Source: Terriglobales bacterium
GTDB lineage: Bacteria; Acidobacteriota; Terriglobia; Terriglobales; Acidobacteriaceae
Assembly: GCA_035567895.1 (NCBI GenBank)
Contig: DATMPC010000091.1
Location: 1-64,000, forward strand
Direction of reading: 5' to 3'
Length of the DNA: 64,000 nucleotides
Numbering within the stretch: the stretch's first letter is position 1; each line of letters opens with the position of its first letter. Made by a program: the position numbers and the translations under genes. Shown one piece after another: positions 27,099-35,400 of the stretch. The notes beneath the pieces are model-generated. The model did not search any database. It had not been told where the DNA came from and was given only the letters and a program-made list of their open reading frames with translations.

Positions 27099-28214
27099 TC
27101 ACTCGAACTCCAGCACGACGATCTCGGGATTCGATCCGAGCCGCAGCGGTGGTCCCCATGTTCCCGCGCCGCTTGAGGTGAAGACCTGCATCTTCCCGAT
27201 TCGGCTTAGACCATATACGAACTGCCGGTACATCCGACGCGCCATCCAGCTCCAGGGTATGAACTGGCCAAGGTGCGTGTGCCCGGATAGCTGCAGAGAC
27301 ACACCGGCAGCTTCTGCGACCTCGGGATGGTCGGGGGCATGAGTCAGCAGAATACTGGGGCGATTGCGGTCCAGGCCGATGGCGTGGAGCACTGAGGCAA
27401 ACCGGCTGTGCTGCACGGCGTTCCGGTATGGGACGCCGATAATTTGCAAGCCGTCCACGTCCACCTTCTCATTGCTGAGTACGCGGACTCCGGATGCGGC
27501 AACCGCATCCAGATATTTGCTGTCGTCTCCAAACTGCTCATGATTTCCTGCGACGAAATACACGCCCTGGGGCGCCGCGAGCTCCTTCAATGGTTCCGCC
27601 GCTTGCCGCACGTCGATGGCGGTGCCGTCGTATAAATCGCCGGCGATAAAAATCGCGTCCGGCTCTTCCTTCAGGATTTTCGCAACCATACGCCGTAGAA
27701 AGCTGCCGTTGCGCACGTGCCCAAGGTGCAAATCGCTGATCAGCGCCGCTCTTCGTCCGCGCCACGCCGCCGGCAGGTTCGCGAGTCGTACGGTGGTTCG
27801 CGTAATGCGCGTCCAGCTTGCATTGAAAACTCCGTAGAGTCCAACCGCTATGGCAGCACCGAACAGCACTTCCACGATGCGATGAAAGTTCACATCGAGC
27901 CCGGCCAGCCGCGTGACTCCGAAAACAATCCAGGAGCCGCCCGCCCCGAGGAAGAGAAAGCTCAACAGGCCGAGCCATACCGCAGAAGCCTTATACAAAG
28001 CGCGCAAAACAGCATTGGTGTAGCGAAAGGCGAGTAGCGAGGTGGCCACAAAGCTCACGGACAAAAGGCCAAGGACCAGCTTGATCCAGAATGCTCCGGA
28101 AACGTCGCCGGCCTCGGGCGAAAATGTCCACGTCTCATAGAGGAAAAAATGTGCCAAGAACAGAATGGACTGAATGACTGCAATGAAACCGATCAGTTGC
28201 TTTCGTGACGGCAT
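27099..28214 (-). CDS. Metallophosphoesterase with N-terminal membrane domain (YkuE-like)
   Basis: A 371-residue protein. ATG 28214 opens the first helix (MPSRKQLIGFIAVIQ); the frame continues to 28529 but would run across the TetR gene and operator. Four helices cover residues 5-140. The catalytic domain then shows all calcineurin-type metal motifs: LISDLHLGH, GDLYDG, VAGNHEQ, LTHAPDHP and LSGHTHLGQ. The active site would face the periplasm or outer membrane leaflet. YkuE-type enzymes act on phosphodiesters such as lipid head groups; the substrate here is unknown. It is divergent from a TetR gene with a palindromic operator between them and is a likely target of that repressor. Confidence 0.88.
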   Translation of the reverse strand: MPSRKQLIGFIAVIQSILFLAHFFLYETWTFSPEAGDVSGAFWIKLVLGLLSVSFVATSLLAFRYTNAVLRALYKASAVWLGLLSFLFLGAGGSWIVFGVTRLAGLDVNFHRIVEVLFGAAIAVGLYGVFNASWTRITRTTVRLANLPAAWRGRRAALISDLHLGHVRNGSFLRRMVAKILKEEPDAIFIAGDLYDGTAIDVRQAAEPLKELAAPQGVYFVAGNHEQFGDDSKYLDAVAASGVRVLSNEKVDVDGLQIIGVPYRNAVQHSRFASVLHAIGLDRNRPSILLTHAPDHPEVAEAAGVSLQLSGHTHLGQFIPWSWMARRMYRQFVYGLSRIGKMQVFTSSGAGTWGPPLRLGSNPEIVVLEFE

Positions 28215-28327
28215 GGTTGGATTAGCTCCGAGTCCGATTATTGAAATGAAGCGTGAGAATTCCTTTCGCGTTTCAAGCGGTCGGGGCAGCGGATTTCCGC
28301 CGCTGCTCCTCTTTGAGTCTTTTCGTC

Positions 28328-28363
28328 CTGAGTATACCGAATATCCACTTCTGGTATACTCAG
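28328..28363. promoter_or_regulatory. Palindromic operator in front of TetR gene
   Basis: Arms CTGAGTATACC (28328-28338) and GGTATACTCAG (28353-28363) are perfect 11-base inverted repeats 14 bases apart. The right arm holds TATACT, a possible -10 box for the TetR gene. It sits between two divergent genes, as expected for a TetR autoregulatory operator. Confidence 0.7.
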
Positions 28364-28387
28364 TACAGCAGGTTGGATGGACTGTCC

Positions 28388-29011
28388 GTGAGAAGGATTC
28401 ACAAAAAAATCGAGGAAGGTGCGCAACGCAGGTCAGTGAAGCCAACTGCCGTCCTGCTGGCAGGGTTGGAGCTGTTCGCAAAGTACGGATACCGCAAGAC
28501 TTCCATCGACGACATTGCCAGCGCGGCACAGGTGGCTAAACGCACCGTCTATCTTCACTTTGAGAATAAGGCCGCGGTCTTTCTGGCGATCCTCGACTAT
28601 CTCGGCGAGCAGGTGCGACAGAGATGCGCCTCCGCCGAGCGCCAAGGTGGCGCAGCAGTGGATCAGCTTACCGCATTGCTCGATGCGTACTTTGGAATGG
28701 CCTTCGAGGTCTTCAGCAAGTCCGAGTATATGCCCGAACTGGAAGAAACCGTCTCAAAGCTGGCGAAGTCGAAAGTCAACGAGATGAGCGCGGAGTACGA
28801 AAAGCTGCTCGCCAAATTTTTTCGATCGCTCGAGAAGACAGGTGAGATTGCAGGACCGCCGCCGGGGCTCACAGCAGAGCAGATGGTCCGCGTCGTGATC
28901 CGCGCAGCAGAGGGAGCCAAACGCGACCCAATGATCCAAGGCGACCGAAAAGCCCTCCAACGAAGCTTCCGGGAACTAGCGACGCTAACGATTGCCGCCG
29001 TGAAAAAGTGA
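28388..29011 (+). CDS. TetR family transcriptional regulator
   Basis: A 207-residue regulator. GTG at 28388 is chosen because it lies just after the operator and gives the usual short basic N-terminus (VRRIHKK); the open frame to 28253 covers the operator. The TetR helix-turn-helix is at about 20-60 (LELFAKYGYRKTSIDDIASAAQVAKRTVYLHFENK). The remaining residues are helical and form the ligand domain. It likely represses itself and the divergent metallophosphoesterase through the 36-base palindrome, released by an unknown ligand. Confidence 0.9.
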   Translation: MRRIHKKIEEGAQRRSVKPTAVLLAGLELFAKYGYRKTSIDDIASAAQVAKRTVYLHFENKAAVFLAILDYLGEQVRQRCASAERQGGAAVDQLTALLDAYFGMAFEVFSKSEYMPELEETVSKLAKSKVNEMSAEYEKLLAKFFRSLEKTGEIAGPPPGLTAEQMVRVVIRAAEGAKRDPMIQGDRKALQRSFRELATLTIAAVKK

Positions 29012-29065
29012 TCGAATCGACCCCAAAGGCCCCTGGGAGTTTGCCTACCTTCTAGACTGAACCAT

Positions 29066-30433
29066 TCAGTGCGCACGAACGCGCAGAAATAGCGTTACTC
29101 CTACCGGATGAGAGCCGTAAGCAGTTCTTAAGACTTCTGGTACGCCGTACCAGGTGAACTGTCCACCGATAGCGGTTGACAGGTGTGGGATGTTGCCAAT
29201 CTCGCGATCGTAACCCACTGTGTATGCCTGCACGCGGGTAAAGAAGCGCTCATGGAACCCTGGGGGAAATGGATTCTCGCCTAAAAGCAGTTCGTTCGTG
29301 CGATCGACATTTTCGATACGGGTCCAGGCTGAGTTTTTGTTCATAAACCGCACAGTGGATTCCAGCAGATAGCCGTTGCCTACGTTGCCGTCTTCCAGGC
29401 TTTGGTTTCTGCCCCAGAGCAGCGTTGAAACCCAGTTCCCGTTATGAAATGGGCGGTTATACATTACGGACGCAGTCATGCGTCTTACGTCTTCGTCGGG
29501 AGCCAGTTCTTCCGGGCTGTGCAGTTGTCCGATGGAGTACTGGGCGCTCCAGTTCTGTTTTGGATTTACGGTGACTCGGGTAGACCACGAGTCGATACTG
29601 CCAGTGTCGATGTTCCAGCGAAACTCGTCGGGCTCTCGGCCGTGGAATCCGGAGGCCTCCAGCCTGATCGCGCGATGCGTGATGCCGACTGTGATTACGT
29701 CGTCGGCTATGTGGGTTGAGTCCTGAAGATGATGCCCCAGCGCTGCTACTGGATTTTCTGCTGCTGACGGGCGGTGAGGATAGGCAACCGGTCCGAGCGC
29801 TGGATCGCCAACCGGCGCTGCGTAGAACGACAGCAGGGTCTTCTCACCAATTCGATAGTCGTACATGGCGGCGAGTTCCATGAAGAAGTCATGCGGATGC
29901 TGTCCGTCGACGATCGCCTTGCCGAACGCCGTCTCTCCCTGCTGGAACAGCAATGGATACTGCCGCTGTGAAACCGTCGCAGGCTCAAAGCTGAGCATGG
30001 TGCGAAAGGTGATTGTTCCGTTCCCTAGTTCGCGCTCAGCCATCGGCATGATCCAGTTTGTCGAGAAGAACTTGTCACGTCCACGCGGGCCGGTTTGCTG
30101 CGTGTCGCTCAGGAAGGCCACGCCGTGGAACATCAACATCCAGTTGTGCCTCATGGTCATGATCATGTCGTTCGGAGTCGAGTTTGGCTCGGCGTCGGTG
30201 CCGGCCGTGGCGTGATGCTGGATGAGCTGAAGCAGCGAGTCAGACTGCATGTTCATCATGTTGTGATCGTCGTGCATGTGGTGCATGTCGTGATCTGACT
30301 CACCCTGCTGTGACGTTTCCATGCCGGAATCTTGAGCTTCAGAGCGCATCACTGCGCTCCCGATGAGCGCAAGAGCTAACACAATTCTTCGCACTTTCCC
30401 TCCGTGCAGACTTTGATCGTTTGAGAAGCGCAT
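29066..30433 (-). CDS. Outer-membrane beta-barrel-like protein with His/Met-rich N-terminus
   Basis: A 455-residue exported protein. ATG 30433 precedes a signal peptide; the longer frame to 30523 lacks one at its start. The mature N-terminus is packed with Met and His (DHDMHHMHDDHNMMNMQ), a likely copper or other metal-binding tail. The rest alternates short amphipathic strands ending in aromatic residues, as in outer-membrane barrels, and closes on FLRVRAH. Proteins of this form are often found near copper-handling genes. Two following genes on the same strand order encode a small His/Cys-rich exported protein and a cytochrome c, so a metal-related envelope role is inferred. No catalytic motif seen. 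Confidence 0.7.
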   Translation of the reverse strand: MRFSNDQSLHGGKVRRIVLALALIGSAVMRSEAQDSGMETSQQGESDHDMHHMHDDHNMMNMQSDSLLQLIQHHATAGTDAEPNSTPNDMIMTMRHNWMLMFHGVAFLSDTQQTGPRGRDKFFSTNWIMPMAERELGNGTITFRTMLSFEPATVSQRQYPLLFQQGETAFGKAIVDGQHPHDFFMELAAMYDYRIGEKTLLSFYAAPVGDPALGPVAYPHRPSAAENPVAALGHHLQDSTHIADDVITVGITHRAIRLEASGFHGREPDEFRWNIDTGSIDSWSTRVTVNPKQNWSAQYSIGQLHSPEELAPDEDVRRMTASVMYNRPFHNGNWVSTLLWGRNQSLEDGNVGNGYLLESTVRFMNKNSAWTRIENVDRTNELLLGENPFPPGFHERFFTRVQAYTVGYDREIGNIPHLSTAIGGQFTWYGVPEVLRTAYGSHPVGVTLFLRVRAH

Positions 30434-30488
30434 GCCTCGGGTTTTGCATCTTGTGGCACCGGCACCCTCGCTGTGTTGGCTTTGGGCA

Positions 30489-30519
30489 GAGCCACAGCCT
30501 TGGGCGGCTGTGCCACACA
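30489..30519. repeat. P2 palindromic repeat
   Basis: CACAGCC and GGCTGTG with a TTGGGC-type centre, in the gap between the barrel-like protein gene and the His/Cys-rich gene (30434-30566). Confidence 0.55.
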
Positions 30520-30566
30520 GCAAGGCGATTGCCGCCAGGCGCGCAACGGATCAGGAGGAATGTTGG

Positions 30567-30914
30567 CTAAATTCGGAGGGGACCTGAGGCCGGTGGACCG
30601 GAATCATTGAATTCCGGTAGTGGGTGTTGCTTCGAATCGATCTGGGAAATGTAGGGAATTGGGATGGCAACTGCTACGAGTGGAGCGGCTGAAGGCTCCA
30701 CAGAAGCAGACGGCAGAGCGCGATTATGTCCCAGGGTACAGCAGTCGTGATTCGAGTGATGATGGCCAACAGGCAGTGGCATCGAACTGTCCTGGTGGCA
30801 AGGCGCCGGAATACCTCCTGTCACGGCCGATGCCGGCAACAACAGCGCAGCGTTCAGGAACGCCAAACTCAAAGACATGAGTCCAACTACTGCGATGGAG
30901 CGGAGGTTAGGCAC
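30567..30914 (-). CDS. Small exported His/Cys-rich protein, putative metal binder
   Basis: A 115-residue protein starting with GTG at 30914, which gives a complete signal peptide (MPNLRSIAVVG to LLPASA); ATG 30878 is an alternative that loses the basic residue. The mature part contains GHHHSNHDCC followed by TLGHNRALPS, a compact cluster of four His, two Cys and one more His that could bind copper or zinc. The rest is Pro-rich. I know no defined family; similar short proteins with a CC-x-x-GHN-type motif occur near copper-resistance genes. It lies upstream of, and on the same strand as, the His/Met-rich barrel gene. Confidence 0.65.
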   Translation of the reverse strand: MPNLRSIAVVGLMSLSLAFLNAALLLPASAVTGGIPAPCHQDSSMPLPVGHHHSNHDCCTLGHNRALPSASVEPSAAPLVAVAIPIPYISQIDSKQHPLPEFNDSGPPASGPLRI

Positions 30915-30983
30915 CTGAGAGAATCATGCATCCAGCGGAGCCGGAATGCAAACGCGCGAGCGCGAATGCGCAGAAACTATTCG

Positions 30984-31325
30984 TTATTTCATTTCCTTGA
31001 TGTATTTAGCGAGCTCTCGAATCTCTGCTGCTGTTAACGTTCCCCCGAAGGGAGGCATTTCTTTCTTGCCCTTAGCGATCACTCTTGCCAGTGCTGAAGC
31101 TGGGGTTTTGATCACTACGGGATCCTTAAAGCTCTTGGCCCCGAGACTCTTGCCGAGGTCCGAGGTACGTCCTGAAGGTCCGTGACATCCCTCGCAGTTG
31201 GCTTTGTACAGATCCTGCGGCTTTTCGGCTGCGAAGCAGGCGATCGCAGATAGTGCAACCATGACGACGGAGCCGACGCGGATTCCAAGCTCCAACGCTT
31301 TCTTCCATTGCAAGTGCCTCAGCAT
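30984..31325 (-). CDS. Small c-type cytochrome
   Basis: A 113-residue exported protein: signal sequence (about 12-32), then a class I cytochrome c fold of some 80 residues with a single haem site CEGCH near residue 46 and a distal methionine in EMPPF near 91. The closing helix AAEIRELAKYIKEMK is typical. It would carry electrons in the periplasm; partner oxidase or reductase is not in view. It is the first gene of a minus-strand series with the His/Cys-rich protein and the barrel-like protein (69 and 133 bases apart). Confidence 0.9.
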   Translation of the reverse strand: MLRHLQWKKALELGIRVGSVVMVALSAIACFAAEKPQDLYKANCEGCHGPSGRTSDLGKSLGAKSFKDPVVIKTPASALARVIAKGKKEMPPFGGTLTAAEIRELAKYIKEMK

Positions 31326-31417
31326 GACTCAATGTAAACACAGAAGGCCGACAGCGCGCGTGTGCGCGCCCAAGCCTAAGAGGGGCTAGGAATCTCTACC
31401 TGGCTGCACTAACTGCC

Positions 31418-31822
31418 TTAACCCACTGGACTGGTGCAAAAGGCGCAGCGTTTGGCGGCGATGGGAATTTCGCTCAGGCACTCCGGGCACTTCTTTGTCG
31501 TAGGATCTGGAGGCGCCATCCCTCGGTTTTTGCGCTCAGTGTAGGCATTAACCGGCGCTACCACGAAGAAGTACACAGCCGCCGCAATCATGACGAACGC
31601 AATCACCGCGTTCAGAAATGCTCCGTACATGATCTTGCTGTTGTTGATCGTGACGCTGAGTTCTGAAAAGTCGGGCTTGCCGCCGACCGCCGCGATTAAT
31701 GGTGTGAAGACATTGGTCACGAGCGACGTGATAACCGCGCCAAAAGCTGCGCCAATCACAACCGCGACTGCTAAATCGACAACATTTCCGCGCAAGAGAA
31801 ACTTTTTGAAACCCTGCAACAT
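31418..31822 (-). CDS. mscL: Large-conductance mechanosensitive channel with zinc-ribbon tail
   Basis: A 134-residue channel that opens under membrane tension to release solutes on hypo-osmotic shock. The N-terminal amphipathic helix (MLQGFKKFLLRGNVVDLAVAVVIGAAFGAVI) and first pore helix match MscL closely, and the second helix is near 70-92. The C-terminus replaces the usual bundle helix with CPEC and CAFC pairs 14 residues apart, a predicted zinc ribbon, seen in MscL from several soil phyla. It follows the PilZ gene's terminator, so it is transcribed separately. Confidence 0.93.
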   Translation of the reverse strand: MLQGFKKFLLRGNVVDLAVAVVIGAAFGAVITSLVTNVFTPLIAAVGGKPDFSELSVTINNSKIMYGAFLNAVIAFVMIAAAVYFFVVAPVNAYTERKNRGMAPPDPTTKKCPECLSEIPIAAKRCAFCTSPVG

Positions 31823-31856
31823 GCGTGCCTCCCGGATAGCGGCGGCAGCATAACAG

Positions 31857-31880
31857 AAAAAGCCACCCGAGTTGGGTGGC
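31857..31880 (-). terminator. Intrinsic terminator of the PilZ gene
   Basis: Perfect 7-base stem GCCACCC/GGGTGGC with a 5-base loop; on the minus strand it is followed by TTTTTCT. It lies just past the PilZ stop and before mscL. Confidence 0.85.
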
Positions 31881-31900
31881 TTGTCCGGATATAGAAAACT

Positions 31901-32281
31901 CTAGACGTTCGTATGACCGCTGGCTGAAATGAGCAGCTCGCGAAGACGAGCAGCCTGCGTCTGTTCAGTAGTGGTGTCGTTCAGGTACTCGATTCCGTAC
32001 GAGTATCCGCGGCGATTCCGCACCTCAGCCTTCACCCGCAGTGGCTGTCCAGAGTACGCGGGAGTGAATTCGATCTCGACGATATCGCCGATGCGCAGCT
32101 CGACTCCGGCGAAGACGGCCAGTCCTCCGTCACTCATGTCGCGTCCACGCGCCTCGACGATCTTGGCTGTGTGCAGAGAGTTCCAGAAGATCAAGCGAAT
32201 CGGGATATCGATCTTGTGCCGCTCCCAGCGTCGCTTGCGCGCAAAGCCGATGGAGGGTTGAGGAGAGAAGGCAGTGGCCAT
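31901..32281 (-). CDS. PilZ domain protein
   Basis: A 126-residue stand-alone PilZ domain. The c-di-GMP binding motifs are present: RKRRWERHKIDIPIRL contains the RxxxR element near residue 16-21, and DMSDGGL near 48 is the D/N-x-S-x-x-G element. It would act as a cytoplasmic c-di-GMP receptor affecting motility, adhesion or exopolysaccharide. No cyclase or phosphodiesterase is nearby. It ends in a clear terminator before mscL. A second PilZ domain occurs in the fusion protein at 35.4 kb. Confidence 0.88.
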   Translation of the reverse strand: MATAFSPQPSIGFARKRRWERHKIDIPIRLIFWNSLHTAKIVEARGRDMSDGGLAVFAGVELRIGDIVEIEFTPAYSGQPLRVKAEVRNRRGYSYGIEYLNDTTTEQTQAARLRELLISASGHTNV

Positions 32282-32531
32282 GCCGTGATAATAACGACGG
32301 TCCGGATTTCATCGAAGATTACTAAAGGCACAGCTTGGTAACGCCTCGCACGAATTCGCGGCAGTACGTTGCATGCCGCTCAAAACAGAGAACTTCGTGC
32401 AGGGCATTTCCACAGCTAGAGTCACGGTAAATTGCTCGCACATTCCTCAGTTTCTTCCTACTCTCTTCGCCACGTTACTTTCCCAGAACTTCGTCTCAAG
32501 TTGAGTAGCCTCGGAGCTGCACCATTAACGG

Positions 32532-33311
32532 TTAACGCTGAAGCAGCGCCCTTTGCAGCAGTTCCCTTCTGCTTGTCGGCAGTCTGTACTGCGTGAGTAC
32601 TTCGTGAAGGGCGCGCTTCGGCAACTTGGCTGCGATTCTTAAGGCCAGTGAATCGCTGGCCTCCGGCCGTCGAAGAATCCCAATTTGGATTTCCCGCCGC
32701 ACGGACCACTTTGAGTGCGCAGCCAACATTGCCAGGAGAGGAGCCGGGATCTCGGATCTGGCCAGCGACTTGACGATGCTAGCTTCAGTTATCCGAGGAT
32801 TCTGCAGTGCGGCTTCAATCACGGACGGCTCGCGGTGCAGCAAGAGAGCTCCGGCCACCTTAGGCGATGCCCGACGGGCCAACGTAATCCGTTCTCCGAG
32901 AGAGAGGGTTCCCAGTTTGGCAACTAAAACTTCTTCGGCGACTCGCTTCACATCCGCGAGAACGGATGGGCCCAACGCAACCTGCATCAGCTCAAATGTG
33001 AATAGGCGCCGCAGCAGCGGCAATGAGATGTGTCGCGGAGTGTACTGATGCTCAGCCACACTGACCAACACTTTGCGTTGCTTGATCACTGAATGATTAC
33101 GAGCAATCGCCTCGAGAACTGAGGCTTGTAGGTCACGCCGGCGAAGAATGGTCAAAGCCAGGTCTTCGGTCAAAGCACTGTGCTTTGCCGCGGCGAGGAG
33201 ATCCTCGACAAAGGGGCTCGCGATCAGCTCTTCGATCCTTGCCTCGGGATTGGTAACCGATAACGGTAGTACTTTTCCCGAAACTGGACGAGATTTTCCA
33301 TGCTGAACCAA
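32532..33311 (-). CDS. HEAT-like helical repeat protein (DUF2336-like)
   Basis: A 259-residue all-helical protein. The only start available after an in-frame stop is TTG at 33311, with a weak AGG upstream. Repeats of about 22-25 residues can be followed from residue 25 to 250 (EDLLAAAKHSAL, ALTILRRRDLQASVLEAIARN, VAGALLLHREPSVIEAALQN, LAMLAAHSKWSVRREIQIG), each with helix-turn-helix layout and a conserved Arg/Asn. The pattern is that of DUF2336/leucine-rich HEAT-like proteins common in acidobacteria, thought to be binding scaffolds. No partner is evident. The 250 bases downstream (32282-32531) hold no recognisable element. Confidence 0.65.
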   Translation of the reverse strand: MVQHGKSRPVSGKVLPLSVTNPEARIEELIASPFVEDLLAAAKHSALTEDLALTILRRRDLQASVLEAIARNHSVIKQRKVLVSVAEHQYTPRHISLPLLRRLFTFELMQVALGPSVLADVKRVAEEVLVAKLGTLSLGERITLARRASPKVAGALLLHREPSVIEAALQNPRITEASIVKSLARSEIPAPLLAMLAAHSKWSVRREIQIGILRRPEASDSLALRIAAKLPKRALHEVLTQYRLPTSRRELLQRALLQR

Positions 33312-33367
33312 TTAGCTTCGTACCTAGCAGCTGGCCAGAGCTTCAATCTTCACTTGAGCGGGTTGAG

Positions 33368-33776
33368 CTATCGAAGCTTGGGAAAACGAGCAAAATCACG
33401 GTCGACGGTATGCAGCACACCGCCAACTTCGATCGTGAGAGCGGCCAGCTGAGCGTCCATGATGAGGGGACCTTGCGCCTGTCCCTCGAGAATCATCTGC
33501 TGAAACAGTGACCAATGGCTATCCCCTGGAGACAATCTCTGAACGTTTGGTTGTGAAAACCATTGTTCGATCACTGTGATGGCCTCCTTCGCGGTGAATC
33601 GCTCACCCGGAAGTCTGGAGTTAGTCATGATGCGCAGAAAGGCCGAGACTGTTTGCCAAGGTATGCCCACAGGCGTGTCCGAGGTGAGGGCGTTCTCCGG
33701 CCACTGTCGGGCTCTTGTGATGTAAAGACGTGCTGTCATAGGCGTAAAGCAGGATATTCGCGTCGAGGACGATCAC
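33368..33776 (-). pseudogene. vapC: VapC-type PIN-domain toxin, frame disrupted
   Basis: Starting from GTG at 33776 (overlapping the vapB stop by four bases) the reading gives VIVLDANILLYAYD, the family N-terminus with the first catalytic Asp. After about 20 codons the frame is lost and would stop near 33630. The rest of a PIN domain (RARQWPENAL, PVGIPWQTVSAFLRIMTN, and the last acidic motif in HTVDRDFARFP) continues in the frame one base ahead. So one base has been gained or two lost near 33710-33725. A sequencing error is possible. If real, no full toxin RNase would be made. Confidence 0.75.
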
Positions 33777-34015
33777 CGATGTGTCGCACCTTCGATAGAT
33801 TCCAGGAGCTCCCCTACGTTGTCATAGCTCAAACCTGCCGGGAGCTCCGCCTTTCTTGCAGTCACGCGAAACGGCTTTTTAGCCCGTGGTTTGGAGCTGG
33901 TCAACCCAAGTCGGAGGAAGTGGTTAACAGCAGCCTTAAGAGAAAAACCCGACTGTCGCATCTCTTTCTTTAAGAGCCGCACGACATCGTCATCTACGGT
34001 CAATGTAGTTCGCAC
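33773..34015 (-). CDS. vapB: VapB-type antitoxin
   Basis: An 80-residue ribbon-helix-helix antitoxin. GTG 34015 gives the standard VRTTLTVDDDVVRLLKKEM start; the frame reaches TTG 34033. The last 35 residues (PFRVTARKAELPAGLSYDNVGELLE) match the toxin-binding tail seen in VapB proteins. Its stop overlaps the vapC start by four bases (GTGA), the usual coupling for such pairs. With the toxin gene disrupted it may act as an orphan repressor of its own promoter. Confidence 0.85.
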   Translation of the reverse strand: MRTTLTVDDDVVRLLKKEMRQSGFSLKAAVNHFLRLGLTSSKPRAKKPFRVTARKAELPAGLSYDNVGELLESIEGATHR

Positions 34016-34059
34016 ATCATGATGATCGCCCAAAGAGCATCAAGATGTCGACAAAACTC

Positions 34060-34962
34060 CTAGTTTCTTTGGCGCGCCATGGAAAGGGCTCCCATAACGG
34101 GATGCACAGGTTCCAGATTGACGGTAATGCCGGAACGCTCGGTGCGGACTAGCTCGGCAAACCTTTCCCTGATTTGCGGAGAATGAACAAATACACCGCC
34201 GGTGATCGCAACTGTGACCTTTGACGACTCACGCCAGAGTTTGCGCACAACCACGCACGCCAATTGGGCCAGCTCATTGGCTGCCGACGTCAGGATCTCA
34301 CCAGCTAATTTGTCGCCGCTATTCGCAGACTGAAGGACTGCGGGAAGCAAGGATGAAAAATCCGGGGGCGGGTTCGAGTTTGCCATCGAAACCAGATCTT
34401 CGATCGTCTTGAGATCCCACGCCTTCATTACTGCATCGAGCAGACTCGTCTTCTGCTTTCCGTCGTAAGCATGCATCGCGTAAGACACGGCTCGACGGCC
34501 GATCCAGAAGCCGGAGCCTTCGTCGGAGATCATTGGCCCCCATCCGCCGGCCCGACCTGACTCGCTCCGATCGTTAATGCCCAAGACGTTGGATCCGGTT
34601 CCGGCAATTACCAGCACCCCGGGACTATCGCCAAACGCTGCCCGGTGAGCGATCAGGGCGTCGTTAACGACCTGGACTTCTCCGGCCACAAGCTGCTTCA
34701 GGACGCCGTAGGTCCAATCGGTGACTTCAGGAATGCTGGAGCCGGCAATGCCTATGCAAGTGCGCGTAATTTGACGCTGCGTAATCTTTGCCGACTTGCA
34801 GGCTTCCGCGATCGCGGCCTCGAGAGCCTTACCGGCAGCATCCTCCCCGACTTTCTTGATCTTGATCGTGCTGCCGACGCCCTCTCCCAGAACCCGTTTC
34901 TCGTCTCCGATTACGCATTCCGTCTTGGTTCCGCCGCCGTCGATTCCCAGGAAGAAACTCAC
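34060..34962 (-). CDS. BadF/BadG-type ATPase, N-acetylglucosamine kinase-like
   Basis: A 300-residue protein of the actin-like ATPase fold. The phosphate-1 motif LGIDGGGTKTECVI opens it, VLVIAGTGSNV near 113-123 is phosphate-2, GGWGPMISDEGSGFWIGRRAV follows, and AITGGVFVHSP near 250 is the adenosine site. This set is that of eukaryotic-type and bacterial N-acetylglucosamine or glucosamine kinases. It would phosphorylate amino sugars salvaged from cell-wall material. It is upstream of vapBC on the same strand with a 44-base gap. Confidence 0.85.
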   Translation of the reverse strand: MSFFLGIDGGGTKTECVIGDEKRVLGEGVGSTIKIKKVGEDAAGKALEAAIAEACKSAKITQRQITRTCIGIAGSSIPEVTDWTYGVLKQLVAGEVQVVNDALIAHRAAFGDSPGVLVIAGTGSNVLGINDRSESGRAGGWGPMISDEGSGFWIGRRAVSYAMHAYDGKQKTSLLDAVMKAWDLKTIEDLVSMANSNPPPDFSSLLPAVLQSANSGDKLAGEILTSAANELAQLACVVVRKLWRESSKVTVAITGGVFVHSPQIRERFAELVRTERSGITVNLEPVHPVMGALSMARQRN

Positions 34963-35148
34963 GCACTTAGTTCTACCACGCGCACTTAGGAGATTTCCGA
35001 TTCAGGGTAACCGCCGAAGGTGACCTAAAAGTTGTTACCGTATTGGTCGCAAAATCGGGCGAAATCTTTGTTGCTTTTCTCACAATGCTGGGTAATGATG
35101 CGCACTACACCCCCACCAAAATCATTAACTAGTAGGTAACAAGTCGAA

Positions 35149-35382
35149 ATGAAGGATATTTACGAGCTGATTCGTCACAAAGAAGCCGATTTGGAACGCA
35201 TCCAGCGTGAAATAGACGCCCTACGATTGAGTGCCAAACTGCTGGAGGAAAGCGGACGAACCCCTACTGTTGCAGCAGCCGCAGCCTCGGCCGCCACGAC
35301 GATTTACAGCCCCACGACGCCGAAGCCGTCACAGCCCACAGCCACCCCCGCCGCTTGGGCTTCTGCGAAGCAATTTCCATAG
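35149..35382 (+). CDS. Small coiled-coil protein upstream of the PilZ-GAF-TonB gene
   Basis: A 77-residue protein. The first 40 residues form a heptad-rich helix (IYELIRHKEADLERIQREIDALRLSAKLL), the rest is Ala/Thr/Pro-rich and likely disordered. It ends 18 bases before the PilZ-GAF-TonB gene and is probably co-transcribed with it. Short proteins of this form precede signalling genes in acidobacteria; no function known. The ATG follows AGGTAAC weakly. The 186-base upstream gap contains GGTAAC and GTTACC 28 bases apart, of unclear meaning. Confidence 0.7.
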   Translation: MKDIYELIRHKEADLERIQREIDALRLSAKLLEESGRTPTVAAAAASAATTIYSPTTPKPSQPTATPAAWASAKQFP

Positions 35383-35400
35383 ATTCGCTGAGGAAGGTAC

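Noticed and set aside
32458-32709. 83-codon minus-strand frame
   Set aside because: Overlaps the helical-repeat gene in another frame, Ser/Arg-rich, no supporting start.
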